From positions 31,091,398 through 31,155,397 of the forward strand of contig NC_092577.1 of assembly GCF_037975245.1 (NCBI RefSeq): a DNA stretch of 64,000 bases, given 5' to 3'. Below are positions 1-11,800 of this stretch, piece after piece; positions within the stretch are counted from its first letter, which is position 1, and every line of letters begins with the position of its first letter. Position numbers and translations under genes: made by a program. Under the pieces are notes generated by a model. The model was not told where the DNA came from. It saw nothing but the letters and a program-made list of their open reading frames with translations, and ran no database searches. Origin of the DNA: Apostichopus japonicus (Eukaryota; Echinodermata; Holothuroidea; Aspidochirotida; Stichopodidae).

Positions 1-161
<161 letters not shown>

Positions 162-1084
162 CTCGGGATGGGGGGGGGGTGGGGCACATAATGGGGGTGG
201 AAGAGGGACCAACGATCCCCGTTTTAGTACGTTAAAAAACACTAGCCAGACGAACATAGACCCCTTGATGCTGACTTCTTTTCGTTTTTAAACTGGTACT
301 ATGGCCGAGTGGATAATGGCGGTGGCATTTTAAGCAATGAGGGTTAGCAATCGGGAGTAAGGTGGGTTTTTCATCCAAGAGCAATCTACGGTTTTCCCAT
401 ATGACATGACTTTCTATATTGAAAAGATTCCAACTTTGAGTTAAAATGTTGAATTGGAAGCCACCTGGCGTGTAAGTAGTAATCCATAAGCCTTTATGGG
501 TTTTTCTCACAATTTTGGTCGCTTAAGCATCGTAAAACTTACTTATTCTTAATGTTACTACTATTATTATTATCAACATTATTATTATTTTTATTATCAT
601 CTTCCACGTCTTATGACTCTTACTGATACAGTTGTTACTCAAGTGCACCCTCAATTCGTAAATTCGACGGACGAGCAGGGCAGGATTTGAAGAGTCTCGA
701 TTGCGATCATATTTGCCATGTATACAGCAAAACCATGAGTTCCTATAATCAAAGAAAGGTGATATCATCAACTTAACTTATTATTTCATCTTTCTTCTGT
801 TGTGTCAACATATAGCTTTCGTGTCAAATGCTCTGAAGAAGGTCTATGAAACGAAACGTAATCTACTCTGCTCACTCGCATTAACGTTGAACACTGTACA
901 CGAGAGCTAGTTTCGCGAACACAAGTATAGGCCTAGGACAAGAACTAACGTTACTCATTAGGCTTACAATATCACGCAGTTAGGCTAGCTCAATTAAATG
1001 TTCGTTCTACTAGTCTCCCTAACGTGCAACGAACCACATTATGATAAGCCTAGTTTCTGATGCAACTGCAATAATCCAGCATGG
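162..1084. other. non-coding, nothing recognised
   Basis: A G-rich patch, an AT-rich (TTATTA)-like patch around 550-600, and otherwise unique-looking sequence. The short open frames here show no family resemblance. The right end (about 970-1080), read on the minus strand, may be the decayed end of the adjacent LINE: a short peptide resembling the conserved post-RT 'LDYC' segment is readable there. Confidence 0.5.
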
Positions 1085-1773
1085 ATCTACTGACTGAAAG
1101 CAGTGTCATCAGCATATAGATGAAACTGAACAATAATTTATACTGCCTGATGATATCACCAATGGGATGGGTGTACATTTATGAACACCAATAGTGGGGG
1201 GTGTATATGATAATATTGTATTATGTCATCATCAAACCGGGTTATTACTGTACCAAATCAAGAGTATGACCATATCTGTGAGTTGCACCAGCAATGTGTT
1301 GACGAAAACCAAGGTTCAAGAGAATTTATAGGAACTGTTTAGTGTCCCATTTATCATGGCAGTCTATGTGAATATTAAAGTCAATTTATTAACTGCCCAG
1401 GAATAACACATAGTTCCTCTAGAAACAGCTCAAAATCAGTCAGTAATACAGACATTTTCAAACCATACGCCGCAGAGGGTGGAGGTCGGTACACGGCCAC
1501 AAATTGAACAGACTTTGACTTATCAGTCACACAAACATACTCAAAAGTAGCAGATTGAAAACCAGTAGAGGATACAATTAACTATAAAGGTCTCTTATAT
1601 AAAATACCAATGCCACCACCTTTAGAACTACCACGTGATATATTTAAGAAATTTTCACCAGGTGGGGTACACTCTCCAACAATTACAGTGTGTTTGTCAG
1701 TAAGCCATGTCTCATTAATGCACATACTGTCAGCATCATGCTCCAACACATATTCAACAAGTGTTACAGTTTT
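1085..1773 (-). mobile_element. decayed LINE fragment, endonuclease and RT remnants (part 1)
   Basis: On the minus strand this reads as a degraded non-LTR retrotransposon. From 1773 downward the APE-type endonuclease is visible: an ETWL motif, a GGGIGILYK motif, then VAVYRPP, FNIHID and finally THRYGHTLDLV near 1251-1290. These match the usual order of motifs in LINE endonucleases. Several frame breaks and stops are present. Only about 120 bp further on, near 1095-1135, a YADDT peptide appears, which is the catalytic motif of reverse transcriptase, so most of the sequence between endonuclease and RT has been lost. The 5' continuation lies beyond the inserted element, at 4455 onward. CR1/L2-like affiliation is a guess. 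Confidence 0.82.
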
Positions 1774-4450
1774 GGGCAGGTCCAAGCTATTTGCACTGTG
1801 ATGTACGGGACATTTCAGAGACTTAAATGTGTCTAAAAGTTATAAAAAATCTATTTTCCAGAAACTTTTTCAGGTTTTCATATTTGTTATTGCTGCTACT
1901 TTATTACAAACTTATGAAGATTTCCTACACTTGCTTTAATTAGGTCTCATCTTAATTAATGTACAGTGTGACGTACGGGACCAGAGAATTTTGTGTTTTT
2001 TTTGCTAAAGAGCAAAGCTGAAATCACTGTGAAATTAGGAGGGCAGTGATCAAGCTGTTATAACTAGTGAATAGCCTAACCTTCCAAGGGCTAAGCTGTA
2101 ACATATTAGAAAAAAATATGAAGCCATTCCAGTTCAGTGATTACACAAATGAAAATTGTCCTGTGACGTACGGGACATGTGACGTACGGGACATGTGACG
2201 TACGGGACAATTTGTCCAAATAAAAATTGACTATGAAAACTCATATTTTTATTCCTGAATATACCATAACAAGCTGATTTCTACATAAAAACATTAATTT
2301 GGATATGTCAGAACAATGTCATTTGTAATTTAATGCCATATTTCCTTCTTTCGGGGATCGAAAAGAGCAGTGACTGTACTTGTGAGATCATTCCACTACA
2401 TAAAACATGGAATGCGTAAAGTATAAATCTACTCTAAACATTCATCAAATACTCATATCATCAATTTTAGCTTTGTTAGACCACAAATGATCCAAGATGC
2501 AAGTTTTGGTGCAAAACTGTCTCGGTATATACTGTACAACACTGTATCATACTCCCCACTATTGACCCTGAAGTTGAAATATGATCCATCCCATTCAAAA
2601 CATACCAAAATGTCCACAGTAACATCCACATAATGTCCATCTATGAAACTAGTACAACAAAGAAAACTCTATACACCTAATAATGGTTACCAGACCAAAT
2701 GCTCATAACATCAATTCTAGCTTTGTTAGAACACAAATGATTCAAGATGCAAAGTTTTGATGCAAAACTGTTTCGGTATATAAACTGTACAGCACTGTAT
2801 CATACTCCCCACTATTGACCCTGAAGTTGAAATATGATCCATCATATTCTACCAAAATGTCCACAGTAACGTCCACATAATGTCCATCTATGAAACTAGT
2901 ACAACAAAGAAAACTCTATAGACCTGATACTGGTTACCAGACCAAATACTCATAACATCAATTCTAGCTTTGTTAGACCACAAATGATTCAAGATGCAAG
3001 TTTTGGTGCAAAACTGTTTCCGGTGTATACTGTACAGCACTGTATCATACTCCCCACTATTGACCCTGAAGTTGAAATATGATCCATCATATTCTACCAA
3101 AATGTCCACAGTAACGTCCACATAATGTCCATCTATGAAACTAGTACAACAAAGAAAACTCTATAGACCTGATACTGGTTACCAGACCAAATACTCATAA
3201 CATCAATTCTAGCTTTGTTAGACCACAAATGATTCAAGATGCAAGTTTTGGTGCAAAACTGTTTCCAGTGTATACTGTACAGCACTGTATCATACTCCCC
3301 ACTATTGACCCTCAAGTTGAAATATGATCCATCCCATTCAAAACATATCAAAATGTCCACAGTAACGTCAATGTAATGTCCATCTATGAAACTAGTACAA
3401 TAAAGAAAACTCTATAGATCTAATACTGATTATTGAACAAACTCATGAGTGTTTGTCCTCTGCAAAAATTGGGCGAGCAAAACTCTACACTTGTAACTAA
3501 AAATCTCAATGTCTACTATCTAAGTTCAGGACACAAGAACATTGTTGCACAGTCATGATAGTCACACTTCACAATAGGCCTACGAAATGTTGAAATGCAA
3601 ACTCAACATTCTTGAAGTTGTCCTCATTCAATGTCAATGTTGAATAGCATTGTAGATGATTCTGTATCCCACACACACACACAATTGACTTCCCGATAGT
3701 ATATTGAACAACACCTGGGCTGTTGGTGGTCATCAGTCATTTTGAAGCCATGTTGTGCTCTTCAGGCATGCAGGGATTATAAGTTGCAACTAACATCTTT
3801 CAACAAAATAGATTTGCAAGCATTGAAAGGTTTCCAGTAGAGGTCCCCATTGGAGCCCATGCATGTTTATTATGTATAAATACAGGGTTTCCCCCCACAC
3901 TATGTCCCGTACGTCACATTTTGTCCCATACGTCACATTTTTAATTTTGATAATTAGATTTGCTGTGAATATTTTTTCAATTTTTTTTGGATGGATTTTG
4001 TTGAACAATGTTCTTAATTAGAACTTTACAGAATATCACCAAATAAAAAATTGTTCGTCCATATCAAAACTTGAAAAAAAGTGCTGAAAATTGTGACGTA
4101 CGGGACATCAGTATTTGGACACTAGCTAATTAGCATATTTAATTGATGAACCCCCAAACATAATATGTCAACATTATTGGAAGGAAGGGTGTATCATGTC
4201 CCACATAAGTTATATTCAATAAGTTCATATTGCTGGCAGGGAAATAGAATTCCAAATGTCCCGTACGTCACGCTGCAATTTGAATTTATGCAAATTAGCC
4301 GGCTGTAATTGTTCGAATAGGCAAAACAATTAAAAAAAATTATGAAAATCTGAAACTTCAGTAATTCAGCTTTAACATGACACCACATTTAGGGAGCTTC
4401 AGTAAAGTTTGAAATTTGGCTTCTAGGGATACAATAGCTTGGACCTGCCC
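1774..4450. mobile_element. 2.7-kb TIR element with repeated GTGACGTACGGGAC motif, inserted in LINE
   Basis: The ends are perfect 18-bp inverted repeats (1774-1791 GGGCAGGTCCAAGCTATT and its complement at 4433-4450). They are flanked by TTTT on both sides (1770-1773 and 4451-4454), read as a 4-bp target-site duplication. Inside are seven exact copies of GTGACGTACGGGAC (starts 1968, 2163, 2179, 2195, 3904, 4093, 4258; those at 3904 and 4258 inverted) plus one-mismatch copies at 1798 and 3923 (inverted). The left-half copies all point inward; three of the four right-half copies are inverted. This resembles subterminal transposase-binding repeats. No transposase-like frame is seen, so the element looks non-autonomous. 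Excising it and one TTTT restores the LINE endonuclease frame across the junction. The superfamily is not recognised. Confidence 0.8.
2452..3441. repeat. four tandem copies of a ~247-bp unit inside the TIR element
   Basis: Four successive units start near 2452, 2702, 2949 and 3194, with a fifth stub at 3442. Each opens with CTCATAWCATCAAT and carries TTGACCCTGAAGTTGAAATA in its middle. The copies are highly similar, indicating recent expansion. Short open frames inside them (2888-3121 and 3133-3360, minus strand) are by-products of the repeat. Confidence 0.92.
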
Positions 4451-4454
4451 TTTT

Positions 4455-4520
4455 GCTACATATAGAACGTGCATTCCATGTGTGAACACTCAGTTTCAAG
4501 AACGTTTTTACTCTAGGTAA
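4455..4520 (-). mobile_element. decayed LINE fragment, endonuclease N-terminus (part 2)
   Basis: On the minus strand this encodes LSVHTWNARSICSK, the expected N-terminal strand of a LINE endonuclease (the WNARS motif). It joins in frame to the fragment ending at 1773 once the intervening element and one TTTT copy are removed. Upstream the frame meets a stop, and the 5' end of the LINE is not recognisable. Confidence 0.8.
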
Positions 4521-5700
4521 CGAAGTTCGATTTCATCGATTACTACCGTTTTGCGGGGATCGCAAAATATTTGTACGGCAGTTAGAAATGATTACGGCAA
4601 TCTGTTTGCGACTCCTAGAATGTCTCTTACCTCCAGGTTTACCACGACGCCTCCATGGTTTACTCTTGAGTGTGCGGCTGTTAAATGCTGTTAATATGAC
4701 TTAGTTTGATGCTGTGTACAAGGATAACGTAGTAGTCTTTAGGATGCTAATTTCTGTACGTACACTTGTCACTTGAAAGCCCATATTCATTAAAATGTAG
4801 ATGGGATGGACTACGAATAAAGCCTGGAATATATATATGTATGAATGGGCAGGAAATCCTTCTGCTGACATTGTACATAAGCTGACAATAGATCTAGCCG
4901 GCCATGATAATAGTGACAAATTTGACCATCACTATGGATGGTGTCGTATGGCCGATATGAACAAATAAAAAACCATGAGGAGATAACAAAACCATCAAAA
5001 TAACCACAAAACCGGGCCCAAAAAATCAAATATAAAGGTATCATCATGATCCAGAGCAATTACTCACATAATCACCCATTAATTCAGCCCACAATAATAT
5101 CAAGGCACGACAAAAAGATTAAAAGATGAAATTACAAGGAAGAGCAAGAGGAACCTTGTACAGCGCTACACTCTCTCAGTTACAGTTGATACTCAAGAAT
5201 AATGACACCTGACAAAACATTGGTTTGTGTGCAATGGAAGCGTATAGTGATAGGTCTATATTATTTACAGAAATAAAAATCAAATGATGAAACCTTTAAC
5301 TAATATTACAATGTCAGCAAAATGACTGTGAAACTTCCAAAGCGGGAAATTTTGCCTAGTTACCATAGATGCAGGCCTGGACGGCATGCAATGCAGACTA
5401 CTGTATGATACTCAACTCACTTACATAGGGTCTGTGAAAATGCGTGCCATGTAGTGTGTAGCCTACAGTACTGCACCATCTACTGTAACCAGGCTGTCAG
5501 TGTTCCTGACAATAACAGGGGTTGTTAGGCTGACCTATGGCCAATGTTAGGCCTAAAGAAGTGTACCTGCATGTGTAAGTATAAATTCAACAATTAATTT
5601 TCGGGTTATATCGACTTTGCTCTTCTTTTTCACGAGCAGCATGTTCATGTTGACTGAAACATGATGAACTTACTGTATACATGGTTTCTAAAATTTACAG
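4521..5700. other. presumed 5' region of MCM3AP; no exon identified
   Basis: The first part (4521-4680) is richer in CpG than its surroundings and might hold a promoter or 5' UTR, but no start site can be read. The rest is AT-rich. Upstream exons of MCM3AP, if any lie in the window, would have to be here; none with convincing coding content and splice sites was found. Confidence 0.35.
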
Positions 5701-5809
5701 AAAAGAGAGGCCCTGCAGAGACTTTCTCAGAAAAGGTCCGGCAACCAAGATGGTGCTGCTCAGGAATTGAAGGCAATGAGAAGGACATTGCATCAACGAT
5801 CTTTCACTG
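5701..5809 (+). CDS. MCM3AP: MCM3AP exon A (basic N-terminal segment)
   Basis: Acceptor AAATTTACAG ends at 5700 and donor CTG|GTAAGA follows 5809. It is open in phase 0 for 36 codons plus 1 nt, giving a Lys/Arg/Gln-rich peptide. The 1-nt overhang joins exactly with exon B. There is no clear homology of its own; the assignment rests on phase and position. Confidence 0.7.
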
Positions 5810-8800
5810 GTAAGAACAAGGGTTTCTCATAATTGCTCTTTTATTCCCCCGGGGGTGGGGGGGGGTAATTGAGTATTACCCGATGTTTTTACAGCAGTGC
5901 AGAGTACCAATCTGTCATTGCTGATGATCAAGTGAGAAACATGGATTCAAACTGGATCTGTATGAATGACAGGTTAAATTTTGTTAGAAAATCCTGCTCG
6001 GAAAGTGAAGTTATCTAGACGGAACAAGTGCGTGTGGATTTCTACATGGGATTCCCATCTTTGTTCAGCTTCTGGCGGGATAAGAACCACCCGGGAACCA
6101 GAGGATTAGAGAGGGCGCTACCTCTTAGCCGGTCCAGCTTCCATATAATGTGACATATTTCCCTGGTGTGCAACCATTTGTTTTTGTTCGACCACAGGGA
6201 AAAAGAAATTGTTTTCATGATCATACAATAAGGCACTTGCCACAAAAGTCTCATAACTACAGCCACAAAAGTCTCATAACTACAGTGGTAAATGTCTCAT
6301 TAATTGTTACCTGAAACATTGCTCTTTCTTTTTATAAACTTTTCTAATATTATTTTTCCAATCCAATATCTCAGATCATGATGTACGAAGGAAAGTACCA
6401 CGTAGCTCTGCCTCTCGTCTCGAGAGGAGTGAAGTACAGGGCAGTTCTTCATCTCCGAACGTCTTTGGCAGCAGATCCACAGCATCTTCTTCCGCTGGTC
6501 TCTTTGGAAAGCCCAGTACCTCTTCGACGACCGTTTCGTTGGGTCTCTTTGGCAAAAGTCCCGCATCTGCTACTCCATCTGTAGATCCGAGTAGCAGCGG
6601 CAGTCGACCACAACCTGCAGGCGATCTTGGTCTCCAGACTGGAGTACCTTCGTTTGGAGAGAGTCAGCGTGGATCAGGTTTTGGAATCGCAAGCGTCGAC
6701 AGTTCGGACCAGGATTCCGTCTCGGGTGTAAAAACTCTGTTTGGAAAGCCAATTCCTGCGGCCGAGCCCAGTTCGACTACTAGCACCGCTCAGGAGACGG
6801 TTCCATCTTCGGCCACGTTTGGTGGATCGGAACCTAATCGCCCTGCGAGCCACCCTGTTTCCGAAACGAAAGCATTATTCGGAAAACCGATTGCCGCATC
6901 GGCCATCTTGGCAGATGAAGCTAAGGGTCAGCCTTTAATCAAAGGAGGACTCTTTGGAAAATTAGATAAGACTGATCATGCACCATGGTCTAGAAAAGCA
7001 GACAGCAAGGAGAAGGGATTTGGAAGCAAGCGTCCGTTGATTGAGATGGAAGAGGAAGAAGGTGGAAGGGAGAAGGATCTCTCCGATCTCGAGACGTTTG
7101 GTGCCCGCCGTAGAACCGACCGAGAGACAGAAGAGGAATCGAAGAAAACGGTCATCTGGAGGAAAGGTCTGTTCGGTAAAGCTCTGGAAGGAGTCCAAGG
7201 AAAGAAAAAAAGAAGATCGGAAGAGCAAAATGAAGAAGGTCGGTTGCTTGAATCTGTCGCTCTTGTACGAGATATGTAAGATCAAATATTAACGATAGGT
7301 TTGAATTAGACGACTGAATTTTTCATGACTAAACATGAAAATAGCTCCTTGTCCACTTTTCGAACAGATTGGCTCATTGAGCTTCATGTTCAATGAATAA
7401 GATATATACAAGGATAAGGAGAGGTACTGAACCCCTGGTGCAGATTGTCACTGTTAATCTATGAACAATTTACTGTGTTGTTTTGGAAGTTGCTTAAACC
7501 TATTTGTGAACAATCCATTTTACTTTTTCCAGGGTGTAAGACATGGGTAAAAAATATCATATTGACATGTAGTTAATGATACTAATTCGTTAATACATTA
7601 CTTCTTTTTTTTAAACTTTTTTTTACTAAGCCCTAAGCTCTTTTTTGCCCAAAATGGTGCTACCAGCTGTTAGTGGCCCACTGGATTATATAGATTATAT
7701 ACTAACATTACGTAGCTTCATATGAAAAGTCGACTAGCCTTGTACGTGTTGTAGACCCTGTCCCTGTTGCATCTATATTAGGAACGGTAGCTAAACCGAC
7801 ATGAATGTAACAAAGTGTAAATATGTGTTTGCAGGAAAAAGTTCCCCCTTAAAACAAAGCCAGGGACAAAAAAATACTTCTTTCTTCTCTCCGTCCAGTG
7901 CGGCCTTGGTTGCAATGTTCCTAACATAGTGATTAACACTTTGAGGGACGTTGCAATAACCTTTATTCAAGGTCCTCAGTATACTCCACAAGACAACTAT
8001 GCTACATATGAAATTGTACTTATCTTCACTTATGTCCAAACGTTTAGAAATCTTTCAGCGGCACTGACGTGAATTTAATACATAAAAATTTACTTTCAAA
8101 ATTTTCACCCTGGCAATGTCTGAGAATATGAAAGTTGGAGATCAGAATGCCACCCACTGAGTATTTTGAAAACCTTCAAGTAATCTGCAACCCAGGGCTA
8201 ACCTGTTGAGACAAATAATAAAAAAAAATAAAACTTCGTTTTTTTCTTGTTTTCCTTAATATGCTTTTTAAATTATTGTTTAAAACAGTTTGACTACTGT
8301 CGGTTGAATGTAGCTTTTGAAAAACTCCTGATTGGTGGGTTAGAAATCATAGAAGTATTCCATGGCAACCGAATTTATCTGGTGAGAAGAAGAAGCCCAC
8401 CAGGATGGAAAACAGTTACACATGAAATAAGTCAAACATCCTGACCTGTCATGCTCCTATATTAGGTTTTGCATTCCTTGGCGATGGTTTCATATTGTCA
8501 GTTTTTGAGCAGCTACCTTATGCTTCACAATGAAAAATAGATTTTTCAAACCGTTTTCAAATTTAAAGTAAAATATTGGGTTGTTTTCTTTGTTTACTGT
8601 CTCTATTTATTTGTCATTTTTTATATTCCAGCCAAGAGACATAGAGTGTCCATCACCGACCGTCAACGGACGGCCTCTCCGGACGAGATCAAGAGAATTA
8701 CCAGCATCGTGTGTAAGGACATACCTCCGGGGCTCAACCTCCGTGGTCTCCTGGTGGATATATTTCAAGAGTACGGGGAAGTGGTGAAAGTTTCCTGCCA

Positions 8801-11800
8801 TCCAGACAGTGCGTCGGCTATTATTTATTTCACAGATCATGTGAGTGTTAAATGTGGATTCATTTAATTTAATTCATTTATTTATTTATTTCATATGACA
8901 CAGTTAAACTAATACATGTGGACAAAAAATATTTATAATAATGGCAAAACAACAAAAATAACAAAGCAATATATAACAAAAGCAATGCAATATAGGGAGA
9001 TGTGGTAATAGTGAGTAATTTCTCAAATAATTATGTCTAAATTCTCATCTGAAAGATGAAACAGTGCTGTAATGTTTAATTTCCTGTGGCAATTAGTTCC
9101 AGAGAATGTGTCCAATCGTTCAAATACAAAATAGTTTCTATGTATTCGTGGTCAACCATTCTATATTTGCTTGAATGACACTGATGTTAATGGTGTAATT
9201 GTCTTTGATTATATCACCATACATCAACAGGAACCAAATATGTGAAGCTGTGTTCTGAGTATATTGTAAACTTAAATACTGCCCTCTATATATACATATC
9301 AATAAAAGGCATCCATCTTTAGATCACTGTACACCAGGTTGAGTCACCAAAAATAAACCTTGATAACATCTGACTGAATCACAATTCAATCCTTTGTGTT
9401 AAATGGGTGTGTGTCTTCTCAAATTTCCACGATGTAAGAGTGACTGGTACGACGACGGGTTCATGCTACCTTTCCATCTAATGTAATTGTATCTTTTGCT
9501 GGCATTGGGACAAAAAAAAGGACAGAAAGTGCTATGAACCTGGACTCTTCCATTACATTGCTAGTGGATCTCTAGGTACAATTTGTGTAGTTCATTGCTT
9601 GTATTGTATTCATAATTTGGATATATTCAAGCAACCTTTACTATCGCACTTTTATTAAATAATCATGCTAGTATACCTACTGTATGTATGCAATTTCCGT
9701 ATTCAAGATGTGACTTTCACAACGATTTATTCCCCTTCTTCTCTTTGAAGTCTTCTGCATCGAGGGCGAAACGGAAAGTCAAATACATAAAGAGGGGAAC
9801 TCCGCCTGTTTCGATATATTGGGCCAGCCCGCAATCGAAGGGCTCTACTCCGGAAAAAGGTACTGAGGACACATCATTCAAATATATGCGTGAATATTCA
9901 TCACTTCCACACAGAGGTTATCAAAACCATATTCTATGAAGCTGTTAAATCACCCAAGTCGATCCAAATCATTGCTTCAGAACTGATAGGTACAGTAATC
10001 GCACTAAAGATGCAAATATTGGTCCTTCTGAAAAGATTTGATTGCATAATTATAGAGAAAGGTCTTCAAACTGACTTTTCCAGATAATTTCTTTGATGAA
10101 ACAGTATATAAACTGTCAGTATAGTGTCACAGAAGCCAATACAGTGTTTTCCATCTTTCTTTCTTTTTATCTAGTCAAACCCAAGACTACTAACATTGCT
10201 GTTAGGTCAGCGGTGCGCTCGGAAGTGACCAAGGAGAGGACCTCTGTGTCGCCCTCTAAACGATCCCTTGTGAGGAGAGAAGAGCTAGCTACATCCTCAT
10301 CTCAGCCGGAGACTTCAAGAAAAACCTCCGGTAAAGCCATTGCTTCGTTTTTTTGGCGACAGTTGGTGAAGTTTGCTCCCTGGTTTAGGAAGTGTGGCTC
10401 TTTTAATGCAATTATTTTTTGCATTTTTTTCAGTGGACTGAAATTTGCCATTTATAGCTGGTTTTAGTAACGAGACTGAAGTTTTTTAATAAGGAAAAGC
10501 TCTTTTTTAAGGAAATTGTATGATGAAAAGACACTATTCGAAAATGTAAAATAGTCCAAATATCTGATGCTGTTCTGCAGATATGAATTTCAGTTTTGCC
10601 TTGGACATTTTATCTACTCTGATCAGCCAATATGTCAGGCATAAAACAGTTCATAGAGTGGCAAATGTTTGTACGCTTTTCAGTACTAAAATATGACATA
10701 TGACACCTACGCATTACGGTACTCTTACGAGATCACGTAATTTCTTGCTAACTGGCAAAATGCGACCACCTGTATCAACCCAACCTGAACCTTGATATAG
10801 GTGGTATACAACATGTACATTAATGTGGGATGACATGGCTATGTACTGATCAAATCTCTTCTGACGAGTGCCTACTGGAAACTCATTACGGACTTTAAAC
10901 GGTATGAACTTTGATGTGAGGACTTTACTGAAAGCCAGACAGATCGTCAAAGCAGAACTCTGCCTTAATATATAATTCTGGACGTTCTCCTTTCATGATT
11001 GGATAAATGAGTAAATATGGGATTAGTAATTGGCAAATATTGACTCTCAAAATATCCATTAATATTTCCCAGACATTTTGACCTTTAGTTATCCATTAAA
11101 TTTTTCCAGCCATTTTCAGTCAGACATAAGCATCTGTTTACAGTGCCAGTTCTGACCTTCACGATTGACCTCGACGTCTGACTCCAAGACCGACCTCCTT
11201 GAACAACATGAATTCTTGATATTTGTCATGTTCGTTTGATATTTAATTATAACATGGTATTTAATAACAGAAATATGCTAGTTGATTGGTGGATGTTGTA
11301 TGCCCAAACCCAGTAACTGAACTGCAGTATGATTAAAACAGCATAACTATGAGTACAAATAGAATTTTCCTGGTTATGAGTACTATTAGATTTTTCCTTG
11401 TTACTAATATGAGTACTAGAAGAATTCCCCTGGTTATGAGTACTAGTAGATTTCTCCTTGTTACTAGTATGAGTACTAGTAGAATTTCCCAGGTTATGAG
11501 TACTAGTAGATTTCTCCTTGTTACTAGTATGAGTACAAGTAGAATTCCCCTGGTTATGAGTACTAGTAGATTTCTCCTTGTTACTAGTATGAGTACTAGT
11601 AGAATTCCCCTGGTTATGAGTACTAGTAGATTTCTCCTTGTTACTAGTATGAGTACTAGTAGAATTTCCCAGGTAATGAGTACTAGTAGATTTCTCCTTG
11701 TTACTAGTATGAGTACTAGTAGAATTCCCCTGGTTATGAGTACTAGTAGATTTCTCCTTGTTACTAGTATGAGTACTAGTAGAATTTCCCAGGTTATGAG

